A stretch of 61,801 nt of DNA from Acholeplasmatales bacterium (GCA_017454375.1 JAFTDB010000003.1:1-61801), one strand, 5' to 3'. Positions 7,713-17,147 are shown, counted from the stretch's first letter. Numbers and translations: made by a program. The notes: generated by a model from the letters alone, not told the origin.

Positions 7713-9011
7713 CTATTCCTCTATAATAAATGATACACCAACTTCTTCATTTTTGACAACCAATTTCATACCAAAGAAGTAAATTGTTTTTTGAGCAATA
7801 GACATACCAAGACCAAATTGGCCCTTACTACCCTTCTCATATGGCTTAAAGCTACTATTAATGAAATCTTCGCTGATGTGTTCACCATCATTGTAGATTC
7901 TCAAATAGCCTTTTCTTAAAACAATCTTAATCTTTGTTTTAGCATATCTTTTGGCATTATCAATAATATTATCAACAACTGTATACCAGTTCTCACGGTA
8001 TCCCTTGAATGTTACATCATCTTCTAAATCAAGTTCAAAGTCTATATCAGCTAATTGATATTTATAATTCTTAACTAAGTCGTTAATAATTTCATTCATT
8101 ACAACATCTTCAAATTCTTTATCCTTTGATAAATATTCAAGTGAATTATATTGTAATAGCTTATTAACCTTATTCTTTAATATATCAGCCTGTTCAATGA
8201 TTTTGGCTGTTGCAGAATTAACATCCTCAACACCATCAACCATTGCCTCAGCATATGTCTTAATTACCGCAATTGGGGTTTTGAAGTCATGGCTTAGGTT
8301 TTGTAGCATCTCTTGTTTAGTCTTCTCGTTTGTTGAGATTTCTTTTCTCATGTGCTCAACACTTCGAGATAGTGTTCCAACCTCATCCATACCATCATCG
8401 ACATATTCATTTTCATATTTAGATGATGGAAGTAATAAAATGTGGTTTTGAATCTTTTTAAGACGCTTTGCCAAACCATTACTCCAGAAGAATAATACAC
8501 AGATAGTAAGTAACATAACGCCTAAAAATATTGTACAGTTAATTAAAACTGTACTTTGTACACGAGCGTTAGTATATTTAGTATCTGTTAATACAAGCCT
8601 AAAATTAGTTTCGTCTCTGGTTTCATAAAAATAATAGATTTTTTGATTCTTTTTATTTGTATAAATTCCTTTAACATTGAAGCTATGTCTAGGATCATTT
8701 GATTTAGTTTTTAAATTGGTAACCTCAGCTACTATGTTATTTACTTCATCTTCTTCTATGAATCCTCTTAGATTTGAATTGGTTGTATTTTCAAATTTTA
8801 AATATACACCAAAATCAATATCTGGGACATCTGTCTCCATTCTTGCAGGACCATCCATGAATTGAGAGTATGATTGTAATTTTGTATACATTTCATCCTC
8901 TACAGTTCTAATAGTTGTTGAAACACTCACAACTGAGAATAGTGCTGTCGCAAAAATGAAAATACCGAAGAAAATAAGTACTAGCTGAGAAGATAAGCTA
9001 ATCTTTCTCAT
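7713..9011 (-). CDS. Sensor histidine kinase
   Basis: 432 aa. Membrane segments lie at about 9-30 and 155-176 with an extracytoplasmic sensor between. A HAMP-like linker follows, then a HisKA helix with phospho-acceptor His241 (LSHDFKTP), a HATPase N box (NIIDNAKRYAK) and a G box (GLGMS). The sensor is not one I recognise. It follows the response regulator by 2 bases and precedes arsR, so all three are co-transcribed. It should phosphorylate the partner regulator in response to an outside signal. Confidence 0.92.
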   Translation of the reverse strand: MRKISLSSQLVLIFFGIFIFATALFSVVSVSTTIRTVEDEMYTKLQSYSQFMDGPARMETDVPDIDFGVYLKFENTTNSNLRGFIEEDEVNNIVAEVTNLKTKSNDPRHSFNVKGIYTNKKNQKIYYFYETRDETNFRLVLTDTKYTNARVQSTVLINCTIFLGVMLLTICVLFFWSNGLAKRLKKIQNHILLLPSSKYENEYVDDGMDEVGTLSRSVEHMRKEISTNEKTKQEMLQNLSHDFKTPIAVIKTYAEAMVDGVEDVNSATAKIIEQADILKNKVNKLLQYNSLEYLSKDKEFEDVVMNEIINDLVKNYKYQLADIDFELDLEDDVTFKGYRENWYTVVDNIIDNAKRYAKTKIKIVLRKGYLRIYNDGEHISEDFINSSFKPYEKGSKGQFGLGMSIAQKTIYFFGMKLVVKNEEVGVSFIIEE

Positions 9012-9013
9012 AA

Positions 9014-9685
9014 TTATACAAGTAATCTATATCCAAATCCGTAGATTGTTTCAACCTGTAGATTAGGCATCTTTTGTCTTAATCTACGCATTAAGTCATC
9101 TACTACACGGTCAGATCCAAAATAATCACTGCCCCATACGTAATCTAAAATTTGATCACGGTTGAAGGCTTTACCTTTATTTTCTAAGAAGAATAATAAT
9201 AAATCATATTCCTTACTAGTAAGGTTAATATTCTCACCATTTTCAGTTACGATACGCTTATCATAATCAATTTCGTAGCCGTTGAATTCTTCTTTATTAG
9301 AATCCTTACTACCGCATCTTGAGTATGATCTATTTAATATATTCTTTACTCTTAATACTAATTCTCTAATAGAATATGGCTTAGCTAGATAATCATCTCC
9401 GCCAAGCTCTAGACCCATAATTTTGTCGATATCCTGATCACGAGCTGAAGTAAATATAATTGGCATTTGAGGCTTTACTTCTCTAATCTTTTTTATTAGA
9501 TCATATCCAGATACAACTCCTGGAAGCATGATATCTAATATCCAAAGATCATAATCCTTTGAAATGTTTTTTTCAGCATCCTCACCAACGAAATATGTAT
9601 CTACTTCATACCCTTCATTAGCTAGATACTTAACTACTAAAGATGACAAATTCTTTTCATCCTCAACTAAAGCAATCTTATACAT
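9014..9685 (-). CDS. Response regulator, OmpR/PhoB family
   Basis: The receiver domain has acidic pocket EDE at residues 8-10, phospho-acceptor Asp51 (WILDIMLP), a switch Ser/Thr in FTSAR and Lys in AKPYS. A winged-helix DNA-binding domain follows (LTSKEYDLLLFFLENKGKAF; ending IYGFGYRL). The frame extends to ATG 9697, but a GGTGAG ribosome site is better placed for ATG 9685. It is the first gene of the regulator-kinase-ArsR operon, with a 10-bp palindrome just upstream that may be its operator. Confidence 0.92.
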   Translation of the reverse strand: MYKIALVEDEKNLSSLVVKYLANEGYEVDTYFVGEDAEKNISKDYDLWILDIMLPGVVSGYDLIKKIREVKPQMPIIFTSARDQDIDKIMGLELGGDDYLAKPYSIRELVLRVKNILNRSYSRCGSKDSNKEEFNGYEIDYDKRIVTENGENINLTSKEYDLLLFFLENKGKAFNRDQILDYVWGSDYFGSDRVVDDLMRRLRQKMPNLQVETIYGFGYRLLV

Positions 9686-9721
9686 TTTGCTCACCATCCT
9701 TTTTTTCCTCTATATATTTAT

Positions 9722-9747
9722 AAAGAACAACTTTTGGGTTGTTCTTT
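9722..9747. promoter_or_regulatory. 10-bp palindrome upstream of the response regulator
   Basis: AAAGAACAAC-TTTTGG-GTTGTTCTTT is perfect over 10 bp. It lies between a leftward TATAAT (9759-9764 region) and the regulator's ribosome site. It may be an operator or a leader hairpin; no long T run follows in the gene's direction. Confidence 0.45.
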
Positions 9748-9794
9748 ATATCTTTTTATATTATAGAGATTTATAAAAAATTATGAAAAAGATT

Positions 9795-9816
9795 GTTGTC
9801 AAGTTTCCTTGACAAC
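9795..9816 (-). terminator. Hairpin downstream of rpoE
   Basis: GTTGTCAAG / CTTGACAAC, a perfect 9-bp stem with a 4-base loop. In the leftward direction the T run starts 4 bases after the stem, so termination may be partial. Confidence 0.55.
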
Positions 9817-9870
9817 TATATCTTATCATTAAAATATCAACAAATTACGTTAAGATTATGGGAAATTGTA

Positions 9871-10407
9871 TTAATTATCTCCATACATATCTTCGTAGTC
9901 GTCCATGATTTTGTTGTATTTTTCTTCATCATAATCATCTTCTTCTTCGAAGTCGTCTTCTTCAGAATATTCAGCTTCATCTTCTTCGTCTTCATATTCT
10001 CTTTCAGAGTCACGATTATCAGATTCTTCATCCTCGTCTTCATCTTCGTCGTATTCAGAATCTTCGTCTTCGTCCTCATCGTATTCAGAATCTTCATCGT
10101 CATCTTCTTCTTCGAATTCTGGTTCTTCTTCAACATATTCTTCATCCTTAGATGTAAATGCTGAACCATCCTTATCGAATTCGTCAAGTGATTGATTGAT
10201 CTTAAGATCCCACATACCTTCGCCTAGATATACGAATGTAGATGATGTTGTAATATCAACATATAAGTCTGCCTTAGAATCATCATCAGAAACACCCTTT
10301 AATTCTAGTACTTCATCTATTAAATCATTGATTTTAATTGGGGCATGTCTTTCTTCTAAAACTTTAACAGCAACCTCAATTAATGACATGTTAGAAACAT
10401 TTTCCAT
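9871..10407 (-). CDS. rpoE: RNA polymerase delta subunit
   Basis: 178 aa. Residues 7-75 form the HARE-HTH domain (LIEVAVKVLEERHAPIKIND ... YVDITTSSTFVYLGEGMWDL). The rest is an extremely acidic disordered tail of Asp/Glu with Ser and Tyr. This architecture is specific to the delta subunit of Firmicutes and Mollicutes, which binds RNA polymerase and speeds recycling. A GGAGG site precedes the ATG. The tail contains an internal tandem repeat of EDSEYDEDEDED, visible in the DNA. It lies after recR and a DUF1934-like gene in the leftward block. Confidence 0.93.
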   Translation of the reverse strand: MENVSNMSLIEVAVKVLEERHAPIKINDLIDEVLELKGVSDDDSKADLYVDITTSSTFVYLGEGMWDLKINQSLDEFDKDGSAFTSKDEEYVEEEPEFEEEDDDEDSEYDEDEDEDSEYDEDEDEDEESDNRDSEREYEDEEDEAEYSEEDDFEEEDDYDEEKYNKIMDDYEDMYGDN

Positions 10408-10467
10408 TTTAATCCTCCAAATTTATGCTCATACATTTTACTAAAATTACAAGTAATTTTCAAGCAT

Positions 10468-10830
10468 TTAATGAAATAATATCCAAATCTTATGTGATGA
10501 AATCACATCAAAATCCAAGATAAGATCGTATTCTAGGTATAATTGCTTACTCTTAATTGTGATTTTTTTAATCAAAATATTCATTTTAAGCTCTAAGCCA
10601 AGCGAATTTTTGTAATACGCTAGGGTATCAACACCTTGAATAAAAACAAATTTAGATTCGGTGTCGCCGAATCTATTGATTATTACATTCTCGTCATTCA
10701 TCATAAGCTCAACTTTGGTGTTTTCCACTGATAAATCATCAAAAATGTATTTATTATCTAGTTTTTCATATTCTGTTTGAAACTTTATTTCATTGCCTTC
10801 GTTATCAATACTTTTAAAAGTTAGAAACAT
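10468..10830 (-). CDS. DUF1934 (YwiB-like) beta-barrel protein, tentative
   Basis: 120 aa, beta-strand rich. The pattern includes FQTEYEKLDNKYIFDD, DENVIINRFGD and the late LYLEYDLILD, ending in short strands. It resembles the small DUF1934 beta-barrel family, whose Bacillus member ywiB lies near rpoE; gene order therefore supports the call. Molecular function is unknown. An AAGGAAGAAGAG stretch precedes the ATG. It could also be an unrelated small beta protein. Confidence 0.55.
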   Translation of the reverse strand: MFLTFKSIDNEGNEIKFQTEYEKLDNKYIFDDLSVENTKVELMMNDENVIINRFGDTESKFVFIQGVDTLAYYKNSLGLELKMNILIKKITIKSKQLYLEYDLILDFDVISSHKIWILFH

Positions 10831-10856
10831 TAATATTCTCTTCTTCCTTGGAATGA

Positions 10857-11432
10857 TTATAATATTGTCATCTCATCTGCATAAGATAAATCACCACCAA
10901 CAGGAATACCACTTGCTAGTCTTGTGATTTTTACATCATAATCACGGAATAGCTCCTTTAAGTATCTAGCAGTAGTCTCACCCTCAAGGGTAATGTTAGT
11001 AGCCAATATTAGCTCATCTACTTCTTTATTTTTTACTTTTTCACTTAATGATTCTACATTTAAATCATCAATTGTGATGCCTTTTGAAAAGTTAATTGCA
11101 CCATTTAAAATATGATAAATGCCATGGAATTCATTAACCTTCTCAATAGTCAATAAATCTTTGATAGATTCCAATACCATAATCTGTCTATGGTTACGGT
11201 TTTGGTCACTACAAATCTCGCATAATTCACCCTCTGTGATATTACCACAGTTTGGGCATAAATGAATATCTTTTTTGATACTCAAAAGTGCATTAGAAAA
11301 GTCCACTATTTCACCCTCATCAAGTGAGAATAGTGTGTATAGTGCATATCTTTCTGCAGACTTATCGCCAACACCTGGAAGATACTTATAGCAATTGATT
11401 AAATCTTCTAATGCCTTTGGATATTTATTCAC
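10857..11432 (-). CDS. recR: Recombination protein RecR
   Basis: 191 aa. An N-terminal helix-hairpin-helix (LPGVGDKSAERYALY) is followed by a four-Cys zinc finger (Cys59, 62, 71, 74) and a Toprim domain (IMVLESIKDL; ATNITLEGETTARYL), ending in the typical ASGIPVGGDLSYADEMT. RecR acts with RecF and RecO to load RecA on gapped DNA; recF lies at 48.3 kb. The start is GTG at 11432, overlapping the ebfC stop by one base (TAGTG), which implies coupling. Confidence 0.95.
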   Translation of the reverse strand: MNKYPKALEDLINCYKYLPGVGDKSAERYALYTLFSLDEGEIVDFSNALLSIKKDIHLCPNCGNITEGELCEICSDQNRNHRQIMVLESIKDLLTIEKVNEFHGIYHILNGAINFSKGITIDDLNVESLSEKVKNKEVDELILATNITLEGETTARYLKELFRDYDVKITRLASGIPVGGDLSYADEMTIL

Positions 11433-11725
11433 TAAAATAGCCCCATTCCACCGCCGAAGCCACCTAATAATTTTTGGCTTTCAGCTTCAATTTTCTTATT
11501 TGCATCATTTAAAGCAAGAACGATCATATCTTGAACCATTTCTAAATCATCTTCGATTGCTTCTGGGTCAATTTTGATAGCTACTACTTCGTGGTTACCT
11601 TTAACTTGAGCTTCTACAACTCCACCACCAGCAGTACCTGTATAAACTGCATTTTCAAGCTTCTCTTGAGCTTCCATCATTTGTTTTTGCATCTTTCTAA
11701 GACGCATCATTTGTTGTTGATTCAT
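11432..11725 (-). CDS. ebfC: YbaB/EbfC nucleoid-associated protein
   Basis: 97 aa. An N-terminal helix (QQMMRLRKMQKQMMEAQEKL) leads to the beta core (GTAGGGVVEAQVKGNHEVVAIKIDPEAI) and the Gly-rich C-terminus of the family. It is a small DNA-binding dimer. It lies in the conserved dnaX-ebfC-recR arrangement with GGAGG before the ATG. Confidence 0.93.
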   Translation of the reverse strand: MNQQQMMRLRKMQKQMMEAQEKLENAVYTGTAGGGVVEAQVKGNHEVVAIKIDPEAIEDDLEMVQDMIVLALNDANKKIEAESQKLLGGFGGGMGLF

Positions 11726-11727
11726 TA

Positions 11728-13662
11728 TTATTCCTCCAAAATTTTTACATCATCTAAATTGAAGAACTCTTTAATTTGTTCTTCATCATTTTTCATTTCT
11801 TTTTTTATATCAACATTAGCTGGAACTACTCTTCTAAGTACACCAGTTCTAATTGGATTTAAGTGTGGCTTTGAATCAGTTTTATATTTAGACATGTAGT
11901 CCTCTTTTACCTTAGTCCAAACAGCCTGTGGAAGACAAATATAGTCTTCAATCTTTAAGTTGTATTCTGAGAATATTTCAATGATTTTTACATAGTTTTC
12001 GTAGCTCATTAATCTATTACAGAAGCCTACATCTTTTAGTTCTACAATAAAGGCATTATCAGATACTGCAATAACCTTTCCTCTAACTAAAAGCTGTACA
12101 ACGAACACATTAGTATATTTTTCTTCAATCTCTTTCCATACAGCAAGTAATGCCTCTTTTTTATCCTTAGATGCATTATTTAATATAGTTTCAATATCAT
12201 TAGAATTGATCTCGTTATCTGGGAAGTCCACCATCAAATCTTCAAGTGTTTGAACTGGAGCAGGTGTAGGTGCTACAGGAGCAGGATTTTCCTTTATTAG
12301 CTCGGTTTTTTGTTCAACTGGAGTTTCTGCTACTTCAGGTTCTACTTCTTCGATTTGAGGCTCAGGTTGTGCCTCTACTGCTGGTTCTGGAACTGGTTCT
12401 GGTTCAACAACCTTATTGCGTTCCTCAACCATTTTTCTGACATCATCTTGTGATGGAATATTTGGCACATATCTTTGAGGTTCTGGTTCACGTCTAGGTT
12501 GGAAAACACCCTGACGAGTAATCATTTCAAAGCTACGTTCTAGTGATAAAATTCTGTCCTCAAAATTAGCTTCCTCATTTAGTGTTACATCATTCATTTT
12601 GATGATTGCAATCTCTAAATATGCACGCTTTTGAATTGAGAATTTTGAATTGTTTAAAGCATCAATTAATATATCAATCCAACGATAGATTACAGGTTTA
12701 GATAATATGTTTGCAAGCTTGATAAATGATTCATTTTTAAACATGATTTTATCTTCAATAATTGCATCATTTTTGAAGATTAATACATCCTTTAAAAATA
12801 AGATTAAGTCATTTAAAACTCTAGGTACTTCTTTACCTTCTTTTAGGATTTTATCTACAAGTAATATAGCATCACTATCACTCTTGCTAATACATAAAGA
12901 TAATAGCTCAATTATCTTCATATAAGATGTACTACCACTTATCGCAAGTATATCATCAAGCTCTACTTCTTCATGTGTAGAATAGCTTACTGCTTGATCT
13001 AGAAGTGATAATGCATCACGCATACCACCTTCTGCAGACACAGCGATTTGGTATAGTGCTTCTTCATTAATTTTTATATTTTCTTCTTCTACAACTATCT
13101 TTAATCTCTTCATAATGTCTTCGATTGAAATAGCTTGGAAATCAAAACGTTGACAACGAGATAAAATAGTAGTTGGAAGCTTATATGGTTCAGTTGTAGC
13201 AAGGATGAATATTACATGCTTAGGCGGTTCTTCTAGTGTCTTTAATAAGGCATTGAAGGCTTGTGTTGTAAGCATGTGAACCTCATCGATAATATAGATT
13301 TTATATCTGCATTCTGAAGGTAAGAAATTGACTGTTTCTCTTAGGGCTCTGATGTCATCAGCACCATTGTTTGAAGCGGCATCAATTTCCACTACATCTG
13401 CCACACTACCTTTAGCGATTCCTTTACAGATATCACATTCGCAGCAGGGGTCAGTTGTAGGACCATTTTGGCAGTTCATTGCTTTAGCAAGAATCTTTGC
13501 TAAAGTTGTTTTACCTGTACCACGTGGACCACAAAATAAATAAGCATGTGCCACCTTATCAAGTTTTATCGCATTTTGTAGGGTTTTAATAATATGACTT
13601 TGGCCTACTACCTCAGAAAACTTTTGAGGTCTGTATGCTCTATATAATGCAACATACGCCAT
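11728..13662 (-). CDS. dnaX: DNA polymerase III gamma/tau subunit
   Basis: 644 aa. The AAA+ clamp-loader domain has Walker A GPRGTGKT (45-52), zinc-binding Cys64, 73, 76 and 79, DEVH at 126-129 and sensor 1 ATTEPYK. A collar domain follows, then a Pro/Glu-rich linker (about 395-470) and a C-terminal tau-like domain. It loads the sliding clamp and couples polymerase to helicase. GGAG lies before the ATG, which is 2 bases past the stop of the upstream membrane protein gene. I did not find an obvious programmed-frameshift site. Confidence 0.95.
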   Translation of the reverse strand: MAYVALYRAYRPQKFSEVVGQSHIIKTLQNAIKLDKVAHAYLFCGPRGTGKTTLAKILAKAMNCQNGPTTDPCCECDICKGIAKGSVADVVEIDAASNNGADDIRALRETVNFLPSECRYKIYIIDEVHMLTTQAFNALLKTLEEPPKHVIFILATTEPYKLPTTILSRCQRFDFQAISIEDIMKRLKIVVEEENIKINEEALYQIAVSAEGGMRDALSLLDQAVSYSTHEEVELDDILAISGSTSYMKIIELLSLCISKSDSDAILLVDKILKEGKEVPRVLNDLILFLKDVLIFKNDAIIEDKIMFKNESFIKLANILSKPVIYRWIDILIDALNNSKFSIQKRAYLEIAIIKMNDVTLNEEANFEDRILSLERSFEMITRQGVFQPRREPEPQRYVPNIPSQDDVRKMVEERNKVVEPEPVPEPAVEAQPEPQIEEVEPEVAETPVEQKTELIKENPAPVAPTPAPVQTLEDLMVDFPDNEINSNDIETILNNASKDKKEALLAVWKEIEEKYTNVFVVQLLVRGKVIAVSDNAFIVELKDVGFCNRLMSYENYVKIIEIFSEYNLKIEDYICLPQAVWTKVKEDYMSKYKTDSKPHLNPIRTGVLRRVVPANVDIKKEMKNDEEQIKEFFNLDDVKILEE

Positions 13663-13664
13663 AC

Positions 13665-14453
13665 TTATTCACTCCAATCTAAATAATATATGTGTTTTAC
13701 ACCATCACTATCAAAATAGTGATAATAGCTAATATATGTATCACTTGTACAAATCAAATCATAAATTGTTGTCGCAAATCCATCTTTATTAAGATTTGCC
13801 TTATTTGAAAATCCTTTAGAAATGATATCTGTACAATAAGATGTATTTTTTGTATCAAAAATAAATGAGAAATTATATAAATCATCAATAAGTGATGCTG
13901 TTTTAGATATAACCTCATCTATTTCTTCTTCATTCATCTTTACTCTAAGGACAATTACCTCTGTGTATGGATATGAATATACCCAAGCAGCTGAACGATC
14001 AAACACTGTAGCTGGATTTTCACCCTCACGCATGCCTGTAGCCTCAATTGAGGTTCTATCAGATAAGGCAATGTCGCTATCTTTGTAGGCTGTTGTAGCA
14101 AGTGCTGCATGTCCTCCAGCATAAAATCCAACAAATCCATTCAAAAAATCACCAATAAAAGGCAGCCCTGTACCTACAACAGCTTGCGTAGTTACTAAGA
14201 TATCGCCTTTAGTTCCTGGATAGATTGATGAACCAGCAGTTAAATATGTTGGTCTAGTTTCATCAGAAGGTATTCTATAAAATTTTGTTTTGGAATCAGA
14301 CTTTTCTTCAACTAATACTCCACGGGACTTAAATTGTTCAACTAAAACAACCTTTCCAATATTTTTAACAAGCGTAACAGTTGTTGCCCATATTAGTATG
14401 AAGATTACCGAGCTCATGATTACAAAAAAAATAAGCTTTAGATATTTTTTCAT
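13665..14453 (-). CDS. Membrane-anchored YiiX/NlpC-P60-like papain-fold protein
   Basis: 262 aa. One N-terminal membrane helix (about 7-30) is followed by an extracytoplasmic domain. Key features are GDILVTTQ (83-90), GGHAALAT with candidate His115, SIEATG with Glu137 and SYCTDII with candidate nucleophile Cys207. His before Cys is the permuted order of YiiX-type NlpC/P60 hydrolases, which cleave peptide or lipid amide/ester bonds. The call is by motif only. It is co-directional with dnaX and almost touches it. Confidence 0.65.
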   Translation of the reverse strand: MKKYLKLIFFVIMSSVIFILIWATTVTLVKNIGKVVLVEQFKSRGVLVEEKSDSKTKFYRIPSDETRPTYLTAGSSIYPGTKGDILVTTQAVVGTGLPFIGDFLNGFVGFYAGGHAALATTAYKDSDIALSDRTSIEATGMREGENPATVFDRSAAWVYSYPYTEVIVLRVKMNEEEIDEVISKTASLIDDLYNFSFIFDTKNTSYCTDIISKGFSNKANLNKDGFATTIYDLICTSDTYISYYHYFDSDGVKHIYYLDWSE

Positions 14454-14491
14454 GAGAATATTTTAGCATAATTTAATAATTATTTGAATAA

Positions 14492-16819
14492 TTATTTAAT
14501 TAAATCTTTTGAATAGAATTTCAAAAGTTCCTCTTTTAATCTATGTTTACGAGAAATGTATTTAACATTAGTCCAATGAGGTGGAAAAAGCTCCTTGTAA
14601 GAAGAATAAGCAAACCTTTCATCCATAAGTATGGCAATACCCCTATCACCATAATCTCTTATTACTCTACCAACAGCCTGAATTACCTTATTAAATCCAG
14701 GATATGTATAAGCATAATCAAAGCCAGACTGGTAAGTCTCCTCAAAATATTCTTTTAATAAATCATTTTCTAAGCAGATCATTGGAAGGCCAACCCCAAC
14801 AACGATTACACCAGTTAGGCTATCTCCAATAAAATCAATGCCCTCAGAGAACACTCCACCTAAAACGAAGAAGCCAACCTTGTTGTTAGTTGTAGTCTTA
14901 AACTTATCAATAATGTCTTGTTTCTCATTATCCTTCAAATCATTTTTCTGGATGATTATCTCATAATCCGGTTCGTTTATTTGGCTCACTACCATATTAA
15001 GATATTGATATGAAGGGAAGAAGACAATATAATTACCTGGTTTTATAGATGTTACAGTCTCAATTGTTTCAATTATAGAATCGACTGAAGTAATTCTATT
15101 TCGATATTTTGTTGATATCTCATGATTGATAATAATATCTAAATTATTTGAATCAAAAGGAGACTTCAATTCTAGATATTTACCCTCACTTTTTGTAAGT
15201 AAATTTGAATAATATTTTATCGGATACAAGGTAGCCGAGAAGAAGACTATTCCATAAATAGATGTTTTAATTTTATCTAATATAAAATCAGATGCATCTA
15301 GGCAAAAATATCCAATATATATTACATCATCTATAGGTTTTACAATTGTTCTATGAGTAACTGAATAATATTCACTTATTCTTATAAAATCTAATATTTT
15401 AAAGTACGATTCTAGTATTAAATCTTTATCTTTTACATTCTTATTATGTTCAAATATTTCATCACATTTATTTAAAAGTTCACGAAGTAATACATTCAAA
15501 TCATCATTCATTAAATTCTCAATTAATGGCGTATTAGCCGCGGTTTTCTCGCGATACGCATCAAAAATTTCAAGGATATTATTACAACATTTTCTAACAC
15601 TTGGCTTATATTCATTAAGCTTAGCACGAATATTTATTATATCGAATTCATTGATTTCTGAAGAATACATATCCTTACTTCTAGATATTAGGTTATGTGC
15701 CTCATCAACAAGTAGCTTTGGCTTATATGAATCATCTTCAAAATATCTAATTAACTCAGCCTTCGGATCGAACGCATAATTATAGTCAGCGATAACCAAA
15801 TCACAAAAGTATGATAGGTATAAACTGAACTCAAAGCCACAGATTTGATGTCTATCTGTAACTTCCTTTAACACATCATATGAATAGATATCATGTTCTT
15901 TAAAAATCTCTTCAGTTGCAGCTCTTAATTTATCGAAATATCCTTTAGCAAATATACACTCATCAGGATTACAATGTTCCTTTTTAGCATTGCACATTTT
16001 CTTTTTAGCAGTGATATCAATTACTTTGATCTTAAGACCCTTCTTAGCTAGTATCTCAACTGCCTCCATTGGTGCGTTTTTCCCACTACCTTTTGCGGTT
16101 AAATAGAATAGTTTATCATGATCCTCTAAAGACTTCAATCCTGCAAACAATGTAGCCATTGTTTTGCCAATTCCAGTAGGTGCAATGACATATAATATTT
16201 CGTTCCCCTTTAATGCTTTATAGGTGGCACTCATAAGATCTCTTTGGCCCTCACGCTCGTGATCAAATGGAAATGAGATAGATGCGATAGTCTGATTTCT
16301 TACCTGATTAGTTGCCTCTAACAAGTCTAGCCAATCAATATATTCAGAAAGTAACTTGAATACAAAGTCCTCAAGTGTATCAACATTCTCAATTAAATCA
16401 AATGATTTAGTTTCATAATTTACAGTTGATATATAAGTTAATCTTATATGTATCATATCCATTTCATGATCTATCGCATACATATAAGCATAGATTTTAG
16501 CTTGAGCTAGATGTTCTTTATGATAATCTAGATTAATTTCATCTAAATCAGATGGAGTAGATTTAATCTCTTCAATTATGATTTCTTCATTTCTACAAAG
16601 AAGTCCATCTATAAATCCATGAAGAAGATATTTATTATTCTTATATTCAATCTCTTTTTTAATATAAAATTCACTTTTATCTGTGTCTAAATATTTAGAT
16701 TGCCAAAAATCGTGAGCTTTACTCCCGATTTTCATATCATAATTAGATAAATATTCAGTTTTTAAATCTCCGCTACCACATGTAAAATATGCTAGCTCCT
16801 TAACCGCAATATTCTTCAT
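14492..16819 (-). CDS. XPD/DinG-like DNA helicase with N-terminal nuclease-like domain
   Basis: About 775 aa. The N-terminal ~150 residues have a PD-(D/E)XK-like pattern (LHGFIDGLLC ... IIIEEIKS). The helicase core has Walker A APTGIGKTMA, four Cys between motifs Ia and II (CNAKKEHCNPDEC and a later IC) suited to an Fe-S cluster, box II VDEAHN and motif VI QAVGRVIRD. This fits superfamily 2 XPD/DinG helicases that unwind DNA 5'-3'. The frame opens at ATG 16831, but GGAGA lies between it and ATG 16819, so the latter is preferred. It reads leftward toward the dnaX block. Confidence 0.88.
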   Translation of the reverse strand: MKNIAVKELAYFTCGSGDLKTEYLSNYDMKIGSKAHDFWQSKYLDTDKSEFYIKKEIEYKNNKYLLHGFIDGLLCRNEEIIIEEIKSTPSDLDEINLDYHKEHLAQAKIYAYMYAIDHEMDMIHIRLTYISTVNYETKSFDLIENVDTLEDFVFKLLSEYIDWLDLLEATNQVRNQTIASISFPFDHEREGQRDLMSATYKALKGNEILYVIAPTGIGKTMATLFAGLKSLEDHDKLFYLTAKGSGKNAPMEAVEILAKKGLKIKVIDITAKKKMCNAKKEHCNPDECIFAKGYFDKLRAATEEIFKEHDIYSYDVLKEVTDRHQICGFEFSLYLSYFCDLVIADYNYAFDPKAELIRYFEDDSYKPKLLVDEAHNLISRSKDMYSSEINEFDIINIRAKLNEYKPSVRKCCNNILEIFDAYREKTAANTPLIENLMNDDLNVLLRELLNKCDEIFEHNKNVKDKDLILESYFKILDFIRISEYYSVTHRTIVKPIDDVIYIGYFCLDASDFILDKIKTSIYGIVFFSATLYPIKYYSNLLTKSEGKYLELKSPFDSNNLDIIINHEISTKYRNRITSVDSIIETIETVTSIKPGNYIVFFPSYQYLNMVVSQINEPDYEIIIQKNDLKDNEKQDIIDKFKTTTNNKVGFFVLGGVFSEGIDFIGDSLTGVIVVGVGLPMICLENDLLKEYFEETYQSGFDYAYTYPGFNKVIQAVGRVIRDYGDRGIAILMDERFAYSSYKELFPPHWTNVKYISRKHRLKEELLKFYSKDLIK

Positions 16820-16893
16820 ATTATTCTCCATTTAGGCATTCACTTTATTATATATTTATTTATATATAATTGCTAGAATTGAATAATTAATTA

Positions 16894-16923
16894 TTGAAAA
16901 TAATTATCCACTGGTGTTATACT
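16894..16923 (+). promoter_or_regulatory. tRNA-Gly(CCC) promoter
   Basis: TTGAAA and TATACT separated by 18 bases, ending 9 bases before the tRNA. Confidence 0.65.
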
Positions 16924-16931
16924 TTAGCTAT

Positions 16932-17006
16932 GCCGCAGTGGTATAATGGTTATTACCTTTGCTTCCCAAGCAAAAGACGGCGGTTCGATTCCGCTCTGTG
17001 GCTCCA
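16932..17006 (+). tRNA. tRNA-Gly (anticodon CCC)
   Basis: 75 nt. Acceptor GCCGCAG/CTGTGGC, discriminator T, encoded CCA. The anticodon stem TTTGC/GCAAA holds loop TTCCCAA with anticodon CCC. T arm CGGTTCGATTCCG is canonical. Acceptor and T arm are identical to the tRNA-Gly(GCC) at 25.97 kb. Confidence 0.95.
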
Positions 17007-17017
17007 TTAAATAATAT

Positions 17018-17045
17018 GTGATACATTATGTGTATCACTTTTTTT
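17018..17045 (+). terminator. Terminator of tRNA-Gly(CCC)
   Basis: GTGATACA, 5-base loop, TGTATCAC and a T run, 11 bases after the tRNA. Confidence 0.85.
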
Positions 17046-17147
17046 ATTGCCAAATACATCACATTTTTACCGAATAGTGCATGGTTATTTTATAAAAAAC
17101 GCAAATATTATATAATAATATTAACAAAGATTGCCGGGGTGATAGTT

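Noticed and set aside
9793..10164. Rightward Phe/Ile-rich and leftward Lys/Met-rich frames
   Set aside because: Both are shadows of the acidic tail of rpoE, which has a ribosome site, a known domain and family context.
17028..17147. N-terminal 40-residue extension of the LytTR regulator
   Set aside because: It would start inside the tRNA-Gly terminator; ATG 17148 has a clear ribosome site.
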